From positions 62,001 to 126,000 of the forward strand of contig NZ_VDFP01000001.1 in the NCBI RefSeq assembly GCF_009600985.1: a DNA stretch of 64,000 bases, given 5' to 3'. This stretch comes from Companilactobacillus halodurans (lineage in GTDB: Bacteria; Bacillota; Bacilli; Lactobacillales; Lactobacillaceae). Within the stretch, counting starts at the first letter, position 1; every line of letters begins with the position of its first letter. Made by a program: the position numbers and the translations under genes. The notes under the pieces were generated by a model, which was not told the origin of the DNA, did not search any database, and saw only the letters and a list, made by a program, of their open reading frames with translations. Positions 34,582 to 44,015 of the stretch are shown piece by piece.

Positions 34582-36009
34582 TTATTTCATAGTATCAGAC
34601 AGTTCTTTGAACCAAAGAGCACTCTTTTTGACATAACGTTTTTGATTCTTGAAATCAACATAGAAGAGTCCATAACGCTTATTGTAACCATTAGCCCATG
34701 AGAATTGATCTTGCAATGACCAAATGAAGTAGCCATTGACGTCAACTCCAGCTTGACGAGCTTTAAATAGAGCTTCTAAGTGTTGATCGACATAATCGAT
34801 TCTCTTTGAATCATCATAAATATAATCATCAGGAGCATCTTCTGGAACTTGTTCCTTCATGCCGACACCATTTTCAGTGATATAAATAGTCTTGCAGTTC
34901 TTATATTCCTTGTGGATTCTCATCAAGACATCATATAACCCTTCTGGATAAATATTCCAATCCCAGTCAGTCGTTGGAATATCAGGATTCTTGACCGTCT
35001 CGCAAACTCCATGGAATTTAAAGGAACTCGTTCCCTTATCGCCAGTTCCGTTGAAAGTATTGCCGCTCTCGCCGTCGTAGGCTTTTACATATTGATTTTG
35101 ATAATAATTCAATCCAAAGAAGTCATTTTGAGTACTTGCCTTCTTCAAAATATCCATATCACCATCTTGAATTTCTAGATGAGCATCGTTTTTGTCTAAA
35201 ATTTCATTGATCAAAGACATTGTTTCATCACTATACTCACCCAAGAACGTTCCATCTAACAAGAAACGATTGATAAAAGCATCTTGAAGTGCTGCGGCAT
35301 GACGATTTTCTGGAGTGTCTACGATTGGGTATACTGGTTGAATCACATGAATCAAGCCGATTCTACCTTTACAGCCCATTTCCTTAAACGCATTGACTAC
35401 TTTAGCGTGAGCTAACAACTCATTATGTTCTGCTTGAATAGCCGATGAAACGTCAAAATGATGATTTGGTGGAAAATTTCCACCGATATATTGCGACTGT
35501 GCTAGAGAAATCAACTCATTAATCGTAAACCAATGAGTTACTTCTGGAAATTCTTTAAAACAAAACTTAGCATAGTCAACAAAATGGTCGATTTGTTTCC
35601 GGTTGAGCCAATCTCCTTGATCAAATAAGGTCTTGGGCGTATCGAAATGATGAAGCGTGACGTATGGTTCAATTCCATCATCTAGACATTCTTTGAACAA
35701 ACGGTGGTAATAGTCGATTCCTTTTTGATTGGGCTTGCCATAACCGTCTGGAAAAATTCTGGTCCAAGCAATCGAAACACGGATAGCATTCAAACCATAC
35801 TTCTTTGACAAAGCAAGATCCTCAGGATATCGATTGTAGAAATCACTCGCAGGGTCTGGGCTGAAACGACCTTGCTTCTTCAGGTAATCATCCCACATAG
35901 TCTTTCCTTTGCCATCGACTTTTGTATTGCCTTCGACTTGGTATGCAGCAGTTGCACCGCCGAGTACGAAGCCTTTTGGTAATGATTTTACACGGTTAAT
36001 CAATGTCAT
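34582..36009 (-). CDS. lacG: 6-phospho-beta-galactosidase (LacG-like, GH1), copy A
   Basis: 475 residues. Splits the phosphorylated disaccharide delivered by the lactose-type PTS. Acid/base Glu165 is in WFTINEL and nucleophile Glu379 in YITENGVG. The phosphate-binding signature SWANGYNKRYGLFYVDF near the C-terminus (Ser, Lys and Tyr spaced as in LacG), with Trp after Ser, favours 6-phospho-galactosides. A 6-phospho-beta-glucosidase cannot be excluded. The ATG overlaps the lacE stop (ATGA). Last gene of the lacT-lacF-lacE-lacG unit. Confidence 0.85.
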   Translation of the reverse strand: MTLINRVKSLPKGFVLGGATAAYQVEGNTKVDGKGKTMWDDYLKKQGRFSPDPASDFYNRYPEDLALSKKYGLNAIRVSIAWTRIFPDGYGKPNQKGIDYYHRLFKECLDDGIEPYVTLHHFDTPKTLFDQGDWLNRKQIDHFVDYAKFCFKEFPEVTHWFTINELISLAQSQYIGGNFPPNHHFDVSSAIQAEHNELLAHAKVVNAFKEMGCKGRIGLIHVIQPVYPIVDTPENRHAAALQDAFINRFLLDGTFLGEYSDETMSLINEILDKNDAHLEIQDGDMDILKKASTQNDFFGLNYYQNQYVKAYDGESGNTFNGTGDKGTSSFKFHGVCETVKNPDIPTTDWDWNIYPEGLYDVLMRIHKEYKNCKTIYITENGVGMKEQVPEDAPDDYIYDDSKRIDYVDQHLEALFKARQAGVDVNGYFIWSLQDQFSWANGYNKRYGLFYVDFKNQKRYVKKSALWFKELSDTMK

Positions 36010-37814
36010 TTAGAATCTCCTTTAGACTTATCAGATTTTTCGTCTGTATCTTGGTCATTTGTATCTTTAGTATTAGTATCTGAATCTTTAGTATCTGAAT
36101 CATCAGAATCTTTATTTTGAAGCTTATCAACAATGAAGCTCAAAGCTTTATCAGCGTGTCTTGTCAAATCAATATACTGTTTACCAGTAGTAGTAATCAT
36201 CTTGACATCGCTCTTATCTGTTTCTTTCTTCAATGAATCACGCATAGCATCCATTTGTGGAGCAAGTACAGCAACATCCATATCTGGCAATAAGTCGCCG
36301 TGAGCACCATAAGCGGCAGCGGCAGCTTCAATAGGCAATTTCTTTTCTTTAGCCATCTTATTCAATGCATTAGCAAGGATACCGGAAGTACCACCACCAG
36401 CACAGATAACTAGAATATTAAGATCTTTTTTATCTTTAGTAATTCCCAAAGGAATATCTCCTGCACTCGTTGCAACAACAGCGTCTGTATCTGCAGTAGC
36501 AGTTTCACCATTAGCAGCAGCGGCAGCAGCTTTTTCATTTTCTTCTGAAACTTTTTGTAAATCATATGCTTTAAAGAATGGGTAGTAAACGGCAACATCC
36601 ATTGCGAGTAATAGAAAGACTAAAATCAAAGCTTGAATTGAGAATCCAACACCCATAAACAATCCGATAGGACCTGGAGTCGTCCATGGCAAGTTATAAA
36701 TGAATCCATTCATACCCAAGTGATCAACGAAAATCTTGAACAACCAAACGTTCAAAATTGGAGTTCCGATAAATGGAATGAAGAAGACAGGGTTCAAAAT
36801 CAATGGAGCACCGAACAAGATAGGTTCGTTAACACCAAAGGAAACAGGAATTGCGGCAGCACGTCCAATAGCTTTTAATTCCTTTGATTTAGCCCAAAGA
36901 GCAAACATGTATGTGATGACCAAAGTAGCACCAGTACCACCTAAAGTAGCAACGAAGTATTGTGTACCTTGAGCCAAGATATTTGTAGCATGTCCACCGG
37001 CTTGGAAGACCTTCATGTTTGTTTCAACATTAGTTAAATAAATAGCAGTAACAGCTGGTTCAACGATTGATGGACCTTGAATACCGATAAACCAGAAGAA
37101 AGCCATAGCACCATAGACAATAGCTAATCCGATATAACCATCGGCAGCTGTGAACAATGGAGCGAGAACTTGAATAATCCAAGCAGCCAAGTTAGTACCA
37201 GTTGCCATTCTGAAGAAGACATCAAACAATCCGAAGACAGATGTTGACAATGCGAATGGAATAATATTAGCAAAGGCTGATGAAATATTTTGTGGAACTG
37301 AATCAGGCATCTTCAAAGTGATGTGATTCTTGAAACATAAATAGTAAAGATTTGGAACAATGAAACCAACTAGAAATGATGCTAATAGGCCTTTAGTACC
37401 CATGTAGCCTTCAGTGAAGAATAAAAGACCAGCTTTGTTAGTAAATGGATCAACAGCAACTAACAAAAAGGCAATTTGTGAAGCGAACATTACGGATGCT
37501 ACAGGAACTTGATTGATCTTTGGCAAGCGTAAGTTCAAGCTCTTGGTCAAGGCTCTAGCAACGTTAGCAGCGGCCATTAATGACAAAACACCCATTGAGT
37601 AGTTATAAATCTTCATTAATCCGTCACTAACATTTGTTGGCCAATAAAAGCCCCAAATATTAGGAACATCAGCAACCAAAATGAACAAGGACGAGAAGAT
37701 GATGATTGGCATTAGTGAAATGAAACCATCACGAACGGCTTGTAGATAAATGTTGGCTGAGAGTTTTTTAAAGAACGGTTGTGCTTTTTCGATTTGTTTA
37801 ACGATCGTATTCAT
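36006..37814 (-). CDS. lacE: PTS lactose-type EIICB, copy A, with an acidic C-terminal tail
   Basis: 602 residues. The IIC domain (about 1-425, 8-10 helices) starts IEKAQPFFKKLSANIYLQAVRDGFISLMPI as in LacE and contains GIQGPSIVEPAVTAI and SFGVNEPILFGAPL. A linker of Ala/Thr/Asp leads to the IIB domain (about 465-565) with the active Cys in VICAGGGTSGILANALNK, the LacE form of the phosphorylation loop. The last 36 residues (567-602) are a low-complexity Asp/Ser/Thr/Lys tail absent from copy B. Takes up lactose or a similar beta-galactoside with phosphorylation. Confidence 0.88.
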   Translation of the reverse strand: MNTIVKQIEKAQPFFKKLSANIYLQAVRDGFISLMPIIIFSSLFILVADVPNIWGFYWPTNVSDGLMKIYNYSMGVLSLMAAANVARALTKSLNLRLPKINQVPVASVMFASQIAFLLVAVDPFTNKAGLLFFTEGYMGTKGLLASFLVGFIVPNLYYLCFKNHITLKMPDSVPQNISSAFANIIPFALSTSVFGLFDVFFRMATGTNLAAWIIQVLAPLFTAADGYIGLAIVYGAMAFFWFIGIQGPSIVEPAVTAIYLTNVETNMKVFQAGGHATNILAQGTQYFVATLGGTGATLVITYMFALWAKSKELKAIGRAAAIPVSFGVNEPILFGAPLILNPVFFIPFIGTPILNVWLFKIFVDHLGMNGFIYNLPWTTPGPIGLFMGVGFSIQALILVFLLLAMDVAVYYPFFKAYDLQKVSEENEKAAAAAANGETATADTDAVVATSAGDIPLGITKDKKDLNILVICAGGGTSGILANALNKMAKEKKLPIEAAAAAYGAHGDLLPDMDVAVLAPQMDAMRDSLKKETDKSDVKMITTTGKQYIDLTRHADKALSFIVDKLQNKDSDDSDTKDSDTNTKDTNDQDTDEKSDKSKGDSK

Positions 37815-37866
37815 AAATACTTACCCCCAGAGTTTGTTTTTTTGAATACTTAAAATTTCTAAATAA

Positions 37867-38217
37867 TCAGTTCTTCATATCTAATTTCTTTTCAATCTTA
37901 TTGATTCGATCGTATTCATCAATGAAGAACTTGCATTGGTCCATTAACATCATTGTTGTCATCAATGTGTCTTGACCATGGACCATAATAAATGTCACAT
38001 CCATGTCCATGCCGCCAGCTTCATCAGATAGCAGTTTTGTTTGTTCATTGTGGGCATCGACGATTGACTGATTTGCTTCTTTAACTAATTTCTTAGCTTC
38101 CTCAATTTTTCCCTCACGGGCATTGTCAAGTGCCTTTAACAAAGCAGTCTTGGCATCCCCGGCATAGGCTACGATTGCAAAACCTGTCATTGAAATATCT
38201 TCTTTAGTAACTGCCAT
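37867..38217 (-). CDS. lacF: PTS lactose-type EIIA, copy A
   Basis: 116 residues, all-helical trimeric EIIA. The phospho-His80 lies in FIMVHGQDTLMT and a metal-binding Asp-rich region precedes it (EAGGMDMDVT). It is almost identical to copy B at 42543, differing at only a few residues, so the duplication is recent or under strong selection. Passes phosphate from HPr to the IIB domain of LacE. Confidence 0.93.
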   Translation of the reverse strand: MAVTKEDISMTGFAIVAYAGDAKTALLKALDNAREGKIEEAKKLVKEANQSIVDAHNEQTKLLSDEAGGMDMDVTFIMVHGQDTLMTTMMLMDQCKFFIDEYDRINKIEKKLDMKN

Positions 38218-38230
38218 AATAATTTACCTC

Positions 38231-39088
38231 TTACTTTGTAATTTTTTCTTTGGTTAAACGTTGAATGTGAATGATGAAATATAATAATTCGTTACTACTT
38301 AATTTTTTGTCCAGTTCAGTCTGAAGTCTTTCATATAACTCTTTAGCAATTTGAAAAGATTCTGGATAAGAACTTTGCATTTCATCCTCAAGATTTTTGC
38401 TAAACTCGGCATTGTCCTCTTGTGACTGGTCATCTAATCTTCCTGCTAAATACTGCAAGTGAATCATAAAACGGTCATAATAATTTCCATTGTCTTCTCT
38501 TCTAAAAATCGCATTGTCGGTTAAAACTGATTTAACAATTTGATTGATGCTTATCGTCTCGCTTTCTTTCAAATCATTTGCTGAAGGTTCATCTCCTTTA
38601 GCATTGATAAAGTGCAAGGCGATACTTTTTATTTCTGATTCTGGAAAATCAACATCTAGATTACGATTGATAACATCTAAAGCATGACTGGCGATTAAAT
38701 ATTCAGTCGTGTATTGATTGCTCATATCAGGAACCATGCTTTCTTGATAGGTATCAGATAAGTATCTCTGATAAGCTCCAAAGATGTGATCGCTTAATGT
38801 GATATATACGTAATCCAAAACGTTATAATGCAATTTGGTTTTTGCATAATCAATGATTTCATAAGTAGTCGTCACCACATCAATGGGAATATCCTTCATC
38901 AAGAAAAACAGATTTTCTCGAGAACTCTTAGTATTCAAATAAAATATTTTTTCAATCTTTTTTGTCTCTAAATTTGAACCTTTGCTCTTTTTGAATGCAA
39001 TTCCTTTGCCTTTAACAATCGCCTGCTTATGATCTCCTAGGTTAATCAACGCACTGTTATTATTAAAAACTTGAGCAATCTCGACCAT
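38231..39088 (-). CDS. lacT: LacT-like transcription antiterminator, copy A
   Basis: 285 residues. The start is the ATG (MVEIAQVFNNNSALINLG) 7 nt after AGGAGG; the ATG two codons earlier is too close. CAT RNA-binding domain (about 1-57), then PRD1 and PRD2 with His in LSDHIFGAYQR, IALHFINAKG, FMIHLQYLAGRL and YFIIHIQRL. The gene follows its own RAT and terminator, so it is autoregulated: the dephosphorylated protein opens the attenuator when substrate enters through LacEF. Confidence 0.9.
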   Translation of the reverse strand: MVEIAQVFNNNSALINLGDHKQAIVKGKGIAFKKSKGSNLETKKIEKIFYLNTKSSRENLFFLMKDIPIDVVTTTYEIIDYAKTKLHYNVLDYVYITLSDHIFGAYQRYLSDTYQESMVPDMSNQYTTEYLIASHALDVINRNLDVDFPESEIKSIALHFINAKGDEPSANDLKESETISINQIVKSVLTDNAIFRREDNGNYYDRFMIHLQYLAGRLDDQSQEDNAEFSKNLEDEMQSSYPESFQIAKELYERLQTELDKKLSSNELLYFIIHIQRLTKEKITK

Positions 39089-39116
39089 CGACATTCCTCC
39101 TTTCTGGACGCAAAAA

Positions 39117-39199
39117 GCGAGATTACCGACACGAAGTTTTGGCTATAACTATATAGTTGTAGCTACATAGTTAAAGTTCTAAGTGTCTAGTAATCTCGC
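39117..39199 (-). terminator. Attenuator terminator of lac operon A
   Basis: On the - strand GCGAGATTAC and GTAATCTCGC enclose a long, internally paired loop (AACTATATAGTT part) and precede T5. Its 5' arm overlaps the RAT sequence, so RAT and terminator are mutually exclusive. Confidence 0.85.
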
Positions 39200-39220
39200 C
39201 TAATCTAATAGTAACAATTT
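39192..39220 (-). promoter_or_regulatory. RAT (ribonucleic antiterminator) of lac operon A
   Basis: On the - strand the sequence AAATTGTTACTATTAGATTA followed by GGCGAGATT matches the LicT/LacT target pattern (TTGTTACT...AGGC). It lies between the promoter and lacT. Confidence 0.85.
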
Positions 39221-39247
39221 ACTAGTTATTCATCTTTCAACACAATT

Positions 39248-39284
39248 AGTATATATCAGTTTCAAACTTTTGTAAACGTTTCCA
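39248..39284 (-). promoter_or_regulatory. Promoter of lac operon A with overlapping cre box
   Basis: On the - strand, TTTACA and TATACT are 17 bp apart. The cre box TGTAAACGTTTCCA (39271-39284, + strand) covers the -35, so CcpA binding would block RNA polymerase. Confidence 0.8.
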
Positions 39285-39304
39285 AACATATTTTTTTATT
39301 AAGC

Positions 39305-39343
39305 AAAAAACAGAACTTGAATTTATTACTTTTCAAGTTCTGT
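39305..39343 (-). terminator. Terminator of lac operon B
   Basis: Arms CAGAACTTGAA/TTCAAGTTCTG, perfect 11 bp, T6 on the - strand, just after lacG copy B and just before the promoter of operon A. Confidence 0.88.
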
Positions 39344-39352
39344 CAAATTTAT

Positions 39353-40774
39353 TTATTCAGGAATTTCATGCGTTTCACTAAGCTTCTTAAACCAATAAGC
39401 ACTCTTCTTCACATAGCGCTTTTGAGTTGGGAAATCAACGAAGAACATTCCATAACGTTTGCTGTAACCATTTGTCCATGAGAATTGATCTTGCAAGGAC
39501 CACATGAAGTAGCCTTTGACGTTGACTCCATCATTAATAGCTTCGGCAATAGCTTTAAAGTACTTCTTTAAATAATCGATTCGCTTAGGGTCGTCGATAA
39601 TAGTATTGTCATCAGCATCTTTTGGCAAGCTCTCTTTCAAACCAATTCCATTTTCAGTTACATAAATAGCGGGAACCAATGGATATTCTTTTTTAATCCG
39701 AACTAGCATATCGTGCATCCCCTTAGGATAGATAGACCAATCCCAATCAGTCGTTTCAATCCCATCAGGTTTTCTTTCTTCACCGATACCGTGCAATCTC
39801 GAAACAGAAGTCCCTTTAGCACCAGTACCATTATGGACCATCTCTGAATCGCCATCGTAAGCTTTAATCCACTTGCTGAAGTAGTTATTGACGCCAACAA
39901 AGTCTAGTTGATGAGCTGCACGACTTAATTCGTCCATCTCTTCTGGAGTTGACTTAAACATAGGTTGATTATTTGCATCAACGATTTCTTTAACTAACTT
40001 CAAAGTTTCAGGATTATATTCTCCAGCCAAGGTCCCATCCAAGTACAAACGGATTTCAAAGGCATCTTGCAAAGCTGCAGCATGTTTGTCGGCAGCACTA
40101 TCTGTATATGGATAGACCGTTTGCAAAGCATGGACGATCCCAATTTGACCACCGAGATTCATTTTCTTATAAGCATTAACGATTCTAGCATGAGCAACCA
40201 TTTGGTTGTGTTCAGCTTGAAAGGCCAAGTCAAAGCGACCAGTTACCCCAGGAGGAAATGTTCCACTGACAGTTTGTTGAATAGCCATCGAAGTTGGTTC
40301 ATTAATGGTAATCCAATATTTAACTTCAGGAAATTCTTTGAAGCAAAATTTTGCATAATCGACGAAAGCATCGAGCATCTCTTGGCTCAACCAATCACCC
40401 TTATCGTGCAACTTCAATGGCGTGTCGAAGTGATGCAGCGTTACAAAGGGAATGATATTGTGCTTTTTGCAGGAAGCAAATAACTTATGATAATAACTGA
40501 CCCCGCGTGGCTCTACTTTACCAGTTCCATCTGGAAAAATCCGTGACCAAGCGATTGAAACACGAATTGCTTGAACTCCGTACTCCTGTGCTAAAGTTAA
40601 ATCTTCGTCATAGCGGTGATAAAAATCAGCTGCAGGATCAGGACTGAAACGTCCTTGCTTTTCAAGGTAATCATCCCATAAGACTTTTCCTTTACCATCT
40701 TCTTTAGTAGCACCTTCAACTTGATAAGCTGCGCTGGCGCCACCCATTAAGAAGTCCTTTGGTAATTTCAACAT
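39353..40774 (-). CDS. lacG: 6-phospho-beta-galactosidase (LacG-like, GH1), copy B
   Basis: 473 residues. Acid/base Glu159 in WITINEPTS, nucleophile Glu374 in YVTENGIG, and phosphate site FSWTNGYSKRYGMFFVDF. It is clearly homologous to copy A through most of its length but differs at many positions, so the two may prefer different phospho-disaccharides. It lies 12 bp after lacE copy B and is followed by a terminator. Confidence 0.85.
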   Translation of the reverse strand: MLKLPKDFLMGGASAAYQVEGATKEDGKGKVLWDDYLEKQGRFSPDPAADFYHRYDEDLTLAQEYGVQAIRVSIAWSRIFPDGTGKVEPRGVSYYHKLFASCKKHNIIPFVTLHHFDTPLKLHDKGDWLSQEMLDAFVDYAKFCFKEFPEVKYWITINEPTSMAIQQTVSGTFPPGVTGRFDLAFQAEHNQMVAHARIVNAYKKMNLGGQIGIVHALQTVYPYTDSAADKHAAALQDAFEIRLYLDGTLAGEYNPETLKLVKEIVDANNQPMFKSTPEEMDELSRAAHQLDFVGVNNYFSKWIKAYDGDSEMVHNGTGAKGTSVSRLHGIGEERKPDGIETTDWDWSIYPKGMHDMLVRIKKEYPLVPAIYVTENGIGLKESLPKDADDNTIIDDPKRIDYLKKYFKAIAEAINDGVNVKGYFMWSLQDQFSWTNGYSKRYGMFFVDFPTQKRYVKKSAYWFKKLSETHEIPE

Positions 40775-40786
40775 TAATAAAACCTC

Positions 40787-42526
40787 CTAAATATGATCTT
40801 TGACAAATTTCAATGATTTTTCTGGATCTCTTGTTAATTCAATATATTCTTTACCAGACGTTGTGGCTAATTTTGCACCATATTTGTCAGTAATTTTCTT
40901 AACGTTGCCTTTCATACTTTCCATTTGAGGAGCCAAGATAACTAAGTCCATGTCCTGAATCATATTCATATCTTGACCATAAGCACGTGCGGCAGCTGAT
41001 AATGGCAAGTTTCTTTCTTTAGCCATCTTATTCAAGGCATTAGCTAAGATACCACTAGTACCACCACCAGCACAGATGACCATGACGGCTGTTTCTTTAT
41101 CTAGGGTCGAGTCGTCATCCGTTGCGGTCTTATCTGAATCGCTTGAATCAGCTGAATCAGTTGATGATGCCATGACTGTACCGTCATTATTTGTTTCAGG
41201 TTCAGCATCGCTGTCACTTGCACCAGCTGTTGCTGTTGCTAAGCCTTCTTCTTTAGCTTTTTCATTTTCGCCGGCAAGCAATGAGTTATCATATGATCTC
41301 ATGAATGGCATCCAAATGAATGCATCGACAACCAAACTCAAAATGACGAAGACAAAGGCTAATGGAGCAAATCCAGTACTTACTAAAATACCAATTGGTG
41401 CTGGAATGACCCAAGGCATGGTGTACATCATACCGTTCATCCCAAGAACCTCAATGAAGAACTTGAACATACAGATATTGACCATCGGTGTAACAACGAA
41501 TGGTACGAAGAAAATAGGATTCATGATAATTGGAGCACCGAACAAGATAGGTTCATTAACTGAGAAACTTACAGGAATAAATGATGCTTTACCTAAAGCT
41601 TTCAATTGTTTTGATCTTGCTAAGAATAGGAACAAAAATACCAAGATGAAAGTTGAACCAGTACCACCCATGTTCATAACATAATCTTGAGCATTTTGTG
41701 CTAGAACGTGTGTAGCTTGGTGACCAGCTTGAATCAAGTTCAAGTTGTCAGCTGTGTTAGTAACTTCAATAGCTGATACGGCAGGTGCAACGATTGATGG
41801 TCCTTGAACACCAACGAACCAGAAGAAACCCATGGCTCCAGCGATAAAGGCTAAGCCGATATAAGAATCACTGGCACTGAAAATAGGTGCTAACAAAGCG
41901 ATAATCAATTGAGCTAGATTCTTACCTGTCAATGTTACTAGTAAAAGCGAGAAAGCCCAGAAAACTGTGACTGACAAGAACATTGGAATAACATCCTTGA
42001 AAGTCTGTGAAATATTTTGTGGTACTTGTGGTGGCATTTTAATAGTAACGTTATTTTTAATACAGAAATAATAAATATTTGGAACAATCAGTCCAACTAA
42101 GTATGAAGCAACTAGACCTTGTGTACCTAAGTATGTTAGGTCAGCTCCACCTTTATTTTGAACGATTGAACTAATGATGAAGGCAATTTCAGCTGCCAAA
42201 ATAATGGAAACTGAATTCATTTGATTAGTTTTTGGTAAATCTAGATTCTTTGTATCTGTTAAATTTTTAGCAGTTGTTGCAGTTACGAACAATGCCAATA
42301 GACCCATTGAATAGTTATAAGCAATCATAATATTGTTTTCAACATTTGTAGGCCAATGATATCCCCAAGCATTTGGTACATATGCAACTAGGATGAACAA
42401 ACTGGAAAACAAAATAATTGGCATTGAGGCAATGAAACCATCACGAATTGCTGAAACGTAAGCATTTGCGGCAATTTTTTCAAACGCAGGCTTCATTTTT
42501 TCAATTCTATTAGTAATGACATCCAT
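40787..42526 (-). CDS. lacE: PTS lactose-type EIICB, copy B
   Basis: 579 residues. IIC (about 1-420) with RIEKMKPAFEKIAANAYVSAIRDGFIASMPI, GVQGPSIVAPAVSAI and SFSVNEPILFGAPI. A linker of about 60 residues is strongly Ser/Asp/Thr-rich (ASSTDSADSSDSDKTATDDD). IIB (about 478-579) has the active Cys in VICAGGGTSGILANALNK. Unlike copy A it ends normally (KFVKDHI). Divergence in IIC suggests a different substrate range from copy A. Confidence 0.88.
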   Translation of the reverse strand: MDVITNRIEKMKPAFEKIAANAYVSAIRDGFIASMPIILFSSLFILVAYVPNAWGYHWPTNVENNIMIAYNYSMGLLALFVTATTAKNLTDTKNLDLPKTNQMNSVSIILAAEIAFIISSIVQNKGGADLTYLGTQGLVASYLVGLIVPNIYYFCIKNNVTIKMPPQVPQNISQTFKDVIPMFLSVTVFWAFSLLLVTLTGKNLAQLIIALLAPIFSASDSYIGLAFIAGAMGFFWFVGVQGPSIVAPAVSAIEVTNTADNLNLIQAGHQATHVLAQNAQDYVMNMGGTGSTFILVFLFLFLARSKQLKALGKASFIPVSFSVNEPILFGAPIIMNPIFFVPFVVTPMVNICMFKFFIEVLGMNGMMYTMPWVIPAPIGILVSTGFAPLAFVFVILSLVVDAFIWMPFMRSYDNSLLAGENEKAKEEGLATATAGASDSDAEPETNNDGTVMASSTDSADSSDSDKTATDDDSTLDKETAVMVICAGGGTSGILANALNKMAKERNLPLSAAARAYGQDMNMIQDMDLVILAPQMESMKGNVKKITDKYGAKLATTSGKEYIELTRDPEKSLKFVKDHI

Positions 42527-42542
42527 TTTTAATTCCCCCTCT

Positions 42543-42893
42543 TTAGTCTGTCATACTTAACTTCTTTTCAATTTTTCCGATACGTTCGTACTCATCGATG
42601 AAATACTTGCATTGATCCATCAACATCATAGTTGTCATCAAAGTATCTTGACCATGAACCATGATGAAGGTCACTTCCATATCCATGCCACCAGCTTCAT
42701 CAGCCAGTAACTTAGTTTGTTCATTGTGAGCATCTACGATCGATTGATTGGCTTCTTCGACCAATTTCTTTGCTTCAGCAATCTTACCCTCACGAGCATT
42801 ATCTAAAGCCTTTAACAAAGCAGTTTTTGCATCGCCAGCATAGGCAACGATTGCAAAACCTGTCATCGATATATCTTCTTTTGTTACCGCCAT
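42543..42893 (-). CDS. lacF: PTS lactose-type EIIA, copy B
   Basis: 116 residues with phospho-His80 in FIMVHGQDTLMT. Nearly the same as copy A, with changes mainly in the last helix (YFIDEYERIGKIEKKLSMTD), so the two EIIA proteins can probably serve either LacE. Lies between lacT and lacE of operon B. Confidence 0.93.
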   Translation of the reverse strand: MAVTKEDISMTGFAIVAYAGDAKTALLKALDNAREGKIAEAKKLVEEANQSIVDAHNEQTKLLADEAGGMDMEVTFIMVHGQDTLMTTMMLMDQCKYFIDEYERIGKIEKKLSMTD

Positions 42894-42906
42894 AATAGTT
42901 ATCCTC

Positions 42907-43758
42907 CTAACTCTTCACATCTTCTTGAATCAATCTTTGAATGTGAATAATAAAATAAATTAACTCATTGCTGCTTAAATCCTTACCCAATTTTTCTTGA
43001 ATCGCCTCATAAATATCATTGGCAATTTCAAATGAATCTGGATATGAATTTCTCATTTCAACTTCTAAATTGGGATTCAATTCTTTTTTATCCTCTGGCT
43101 CATCTAATCTCCCCGCCAAGTACTGCAAGTGAATCATAAATCGATCGTAATAATTGCTATTAGCATCCACTCTAAAAATTTGATTACGATTCAAAATCTT
43201 ATTTACTATTTCATTAATATCCTCACTCTCATTTTTTTTGAGAGTTACCGTTTGTGATTCATTCCCCTTTGCATTAATAAAATGAAGTGCAATTCCTCTT
43301 ATTTCAGACTTTGGAAAAACCACTCGCAAATTATTTTCAATTACTAATAAAGCGTGATTGGCAATCGCATATTCAACTGGATACTGATCATGCATATCAG
43401 GTATTAAATTCTCTACATAATTACCTTTTAAAATCCGTTGATAAGAACCTAAAATGTGATCGCTTAAAGTTATGTAAGCATAATCCAAAACATTATAATT
43501 ATACTTTTTGACACCGTAATCAATTATTTCATAGGTGGTCGTCACGATATCGATAGGGATATCTTTCAATAGGAAATATAAAGTTTTTTGCGATTCTTTG
43601 GTGTCAAGATAAAAAATCTTATCCACCTTATCGGAAACAATACTTGAACCCTTATGTCTGTTAAAAGCAATGCCTTTTCCACTGACAATAGCTTGACGAT
43701 GATCTCCTATGTCGACTAGAGCACTGTTATTATTAAAGACTTGCACAATTTGTACCAA
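42907..43758 (-). CDS. lacT: LacT-like transcription antiterminator, copy B
   Basis: 283 residues. TTG start 8 nt after AGGAGG gives MVQIVQVFNNNSALVDIG. CAT domain (about 1-57), then two PRDs with His in LSDHILGSYQR, IALHFINAKG, FMIHLQYLAGRL and YFIIHIQRL. It follows two tandem RAT-terminator units and is first in operon B. Expected to bind those RATs, and possibly the RAT of operon A as the core is shared. Confidence 0.9.
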   Translation of the reverse strand: MVQIVQVFNNNSALVDIGDHRQAIVSGKGIAFNRHKGSSIVSDKVDKIFYLDTKESQKTLYFLLKDIPIDIVTTTYEIIDYGVKKYNYNVLDYAYITLSDHILGSYQRILKGNYVENLIPDMHDQYPVEYAIANHALLVIENNLRVVFPKSEIRGIALHFINAKGNESQTVTLKKNESEDINEIVNKILNRNQIFRVDANSNYYDRFMIHLQYLAGRLDEPEDKKELNPNLEVEMRNSYPDSFEIANDIYEAIQEKLGKDLSSNELIYFIIHIQRLIQEDVKS

Positions 43759-43789
43759 TCCTTTGTCCTCCTTTCATATTTTAGGCAAG

Positions 43790-43860
43790 AAAAAAAGACC
43801 ACCAGTATTTCACAAATGTAGATTCCAAAACGTTCCTACAAAAATTCCATACAAGTGATC
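43790..43860 (-). terminator. Second attenuator terminator of lac operon B
   Basis: On the - strand GATCACTTGTAT pairs with ATACTGGTGGTC (G-T pairs allowed) and T7 follows. Its 5' arm overlaps RAT-2. Confidence 0.75.
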
Positions 43861-43885
43861 TCGCCTAATTTAATAGTAACAACTC
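43857..43885 (-). promoter_or_regulatory. RAT-2 of lac operon B
   Basis: On the - strand GAGTTGTTACTATTAAATTA followed by GGCGAGATC, the LicT/LacT target pattern, identical to RAT-1. Confidence 0.82.
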
Positions 43886-43896
43886 ACTCAACAAAT

Positions 43897-43958
43897 AAAA
43901 AAGATCACCAACATTTCGTCAATAGTCTTACAACTTCAATCGGAAATGCTGAGTGATC
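43897..43958 (-). terminator. First attenuator terminator of lac operon B
   Basis: On the - strand GATCACTCAGCATTTC and GAAATGTTGGTGATC pair and T6 follows. The 5' arm overlaps RAT-1. Confidence 0.82.
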
Positions 43959-43983
43959 TCGCCTAATTTAATAGTAACAACTC
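43955..43983 (-). promoter_or_regulatory. RAT-1 of lac operon B
   Basis: Same 29-nt sequence as RAT-2, nearer the promoter and overlapping the first terminator. Confidence 0.82.
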
Positions 43984-44015
43984 ACTGAGCTATATTCATT
44001 TCTTTCAACGAGTTA

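Noticed and set aside
41076-41684. 202-codon + strand ORF rich in Ser and Val inside lacE copy B
   Set aside because: It is the antisense shadow of the Ser/Asp-rich linker and IIC coding sequence; no ribosome site or promoter.
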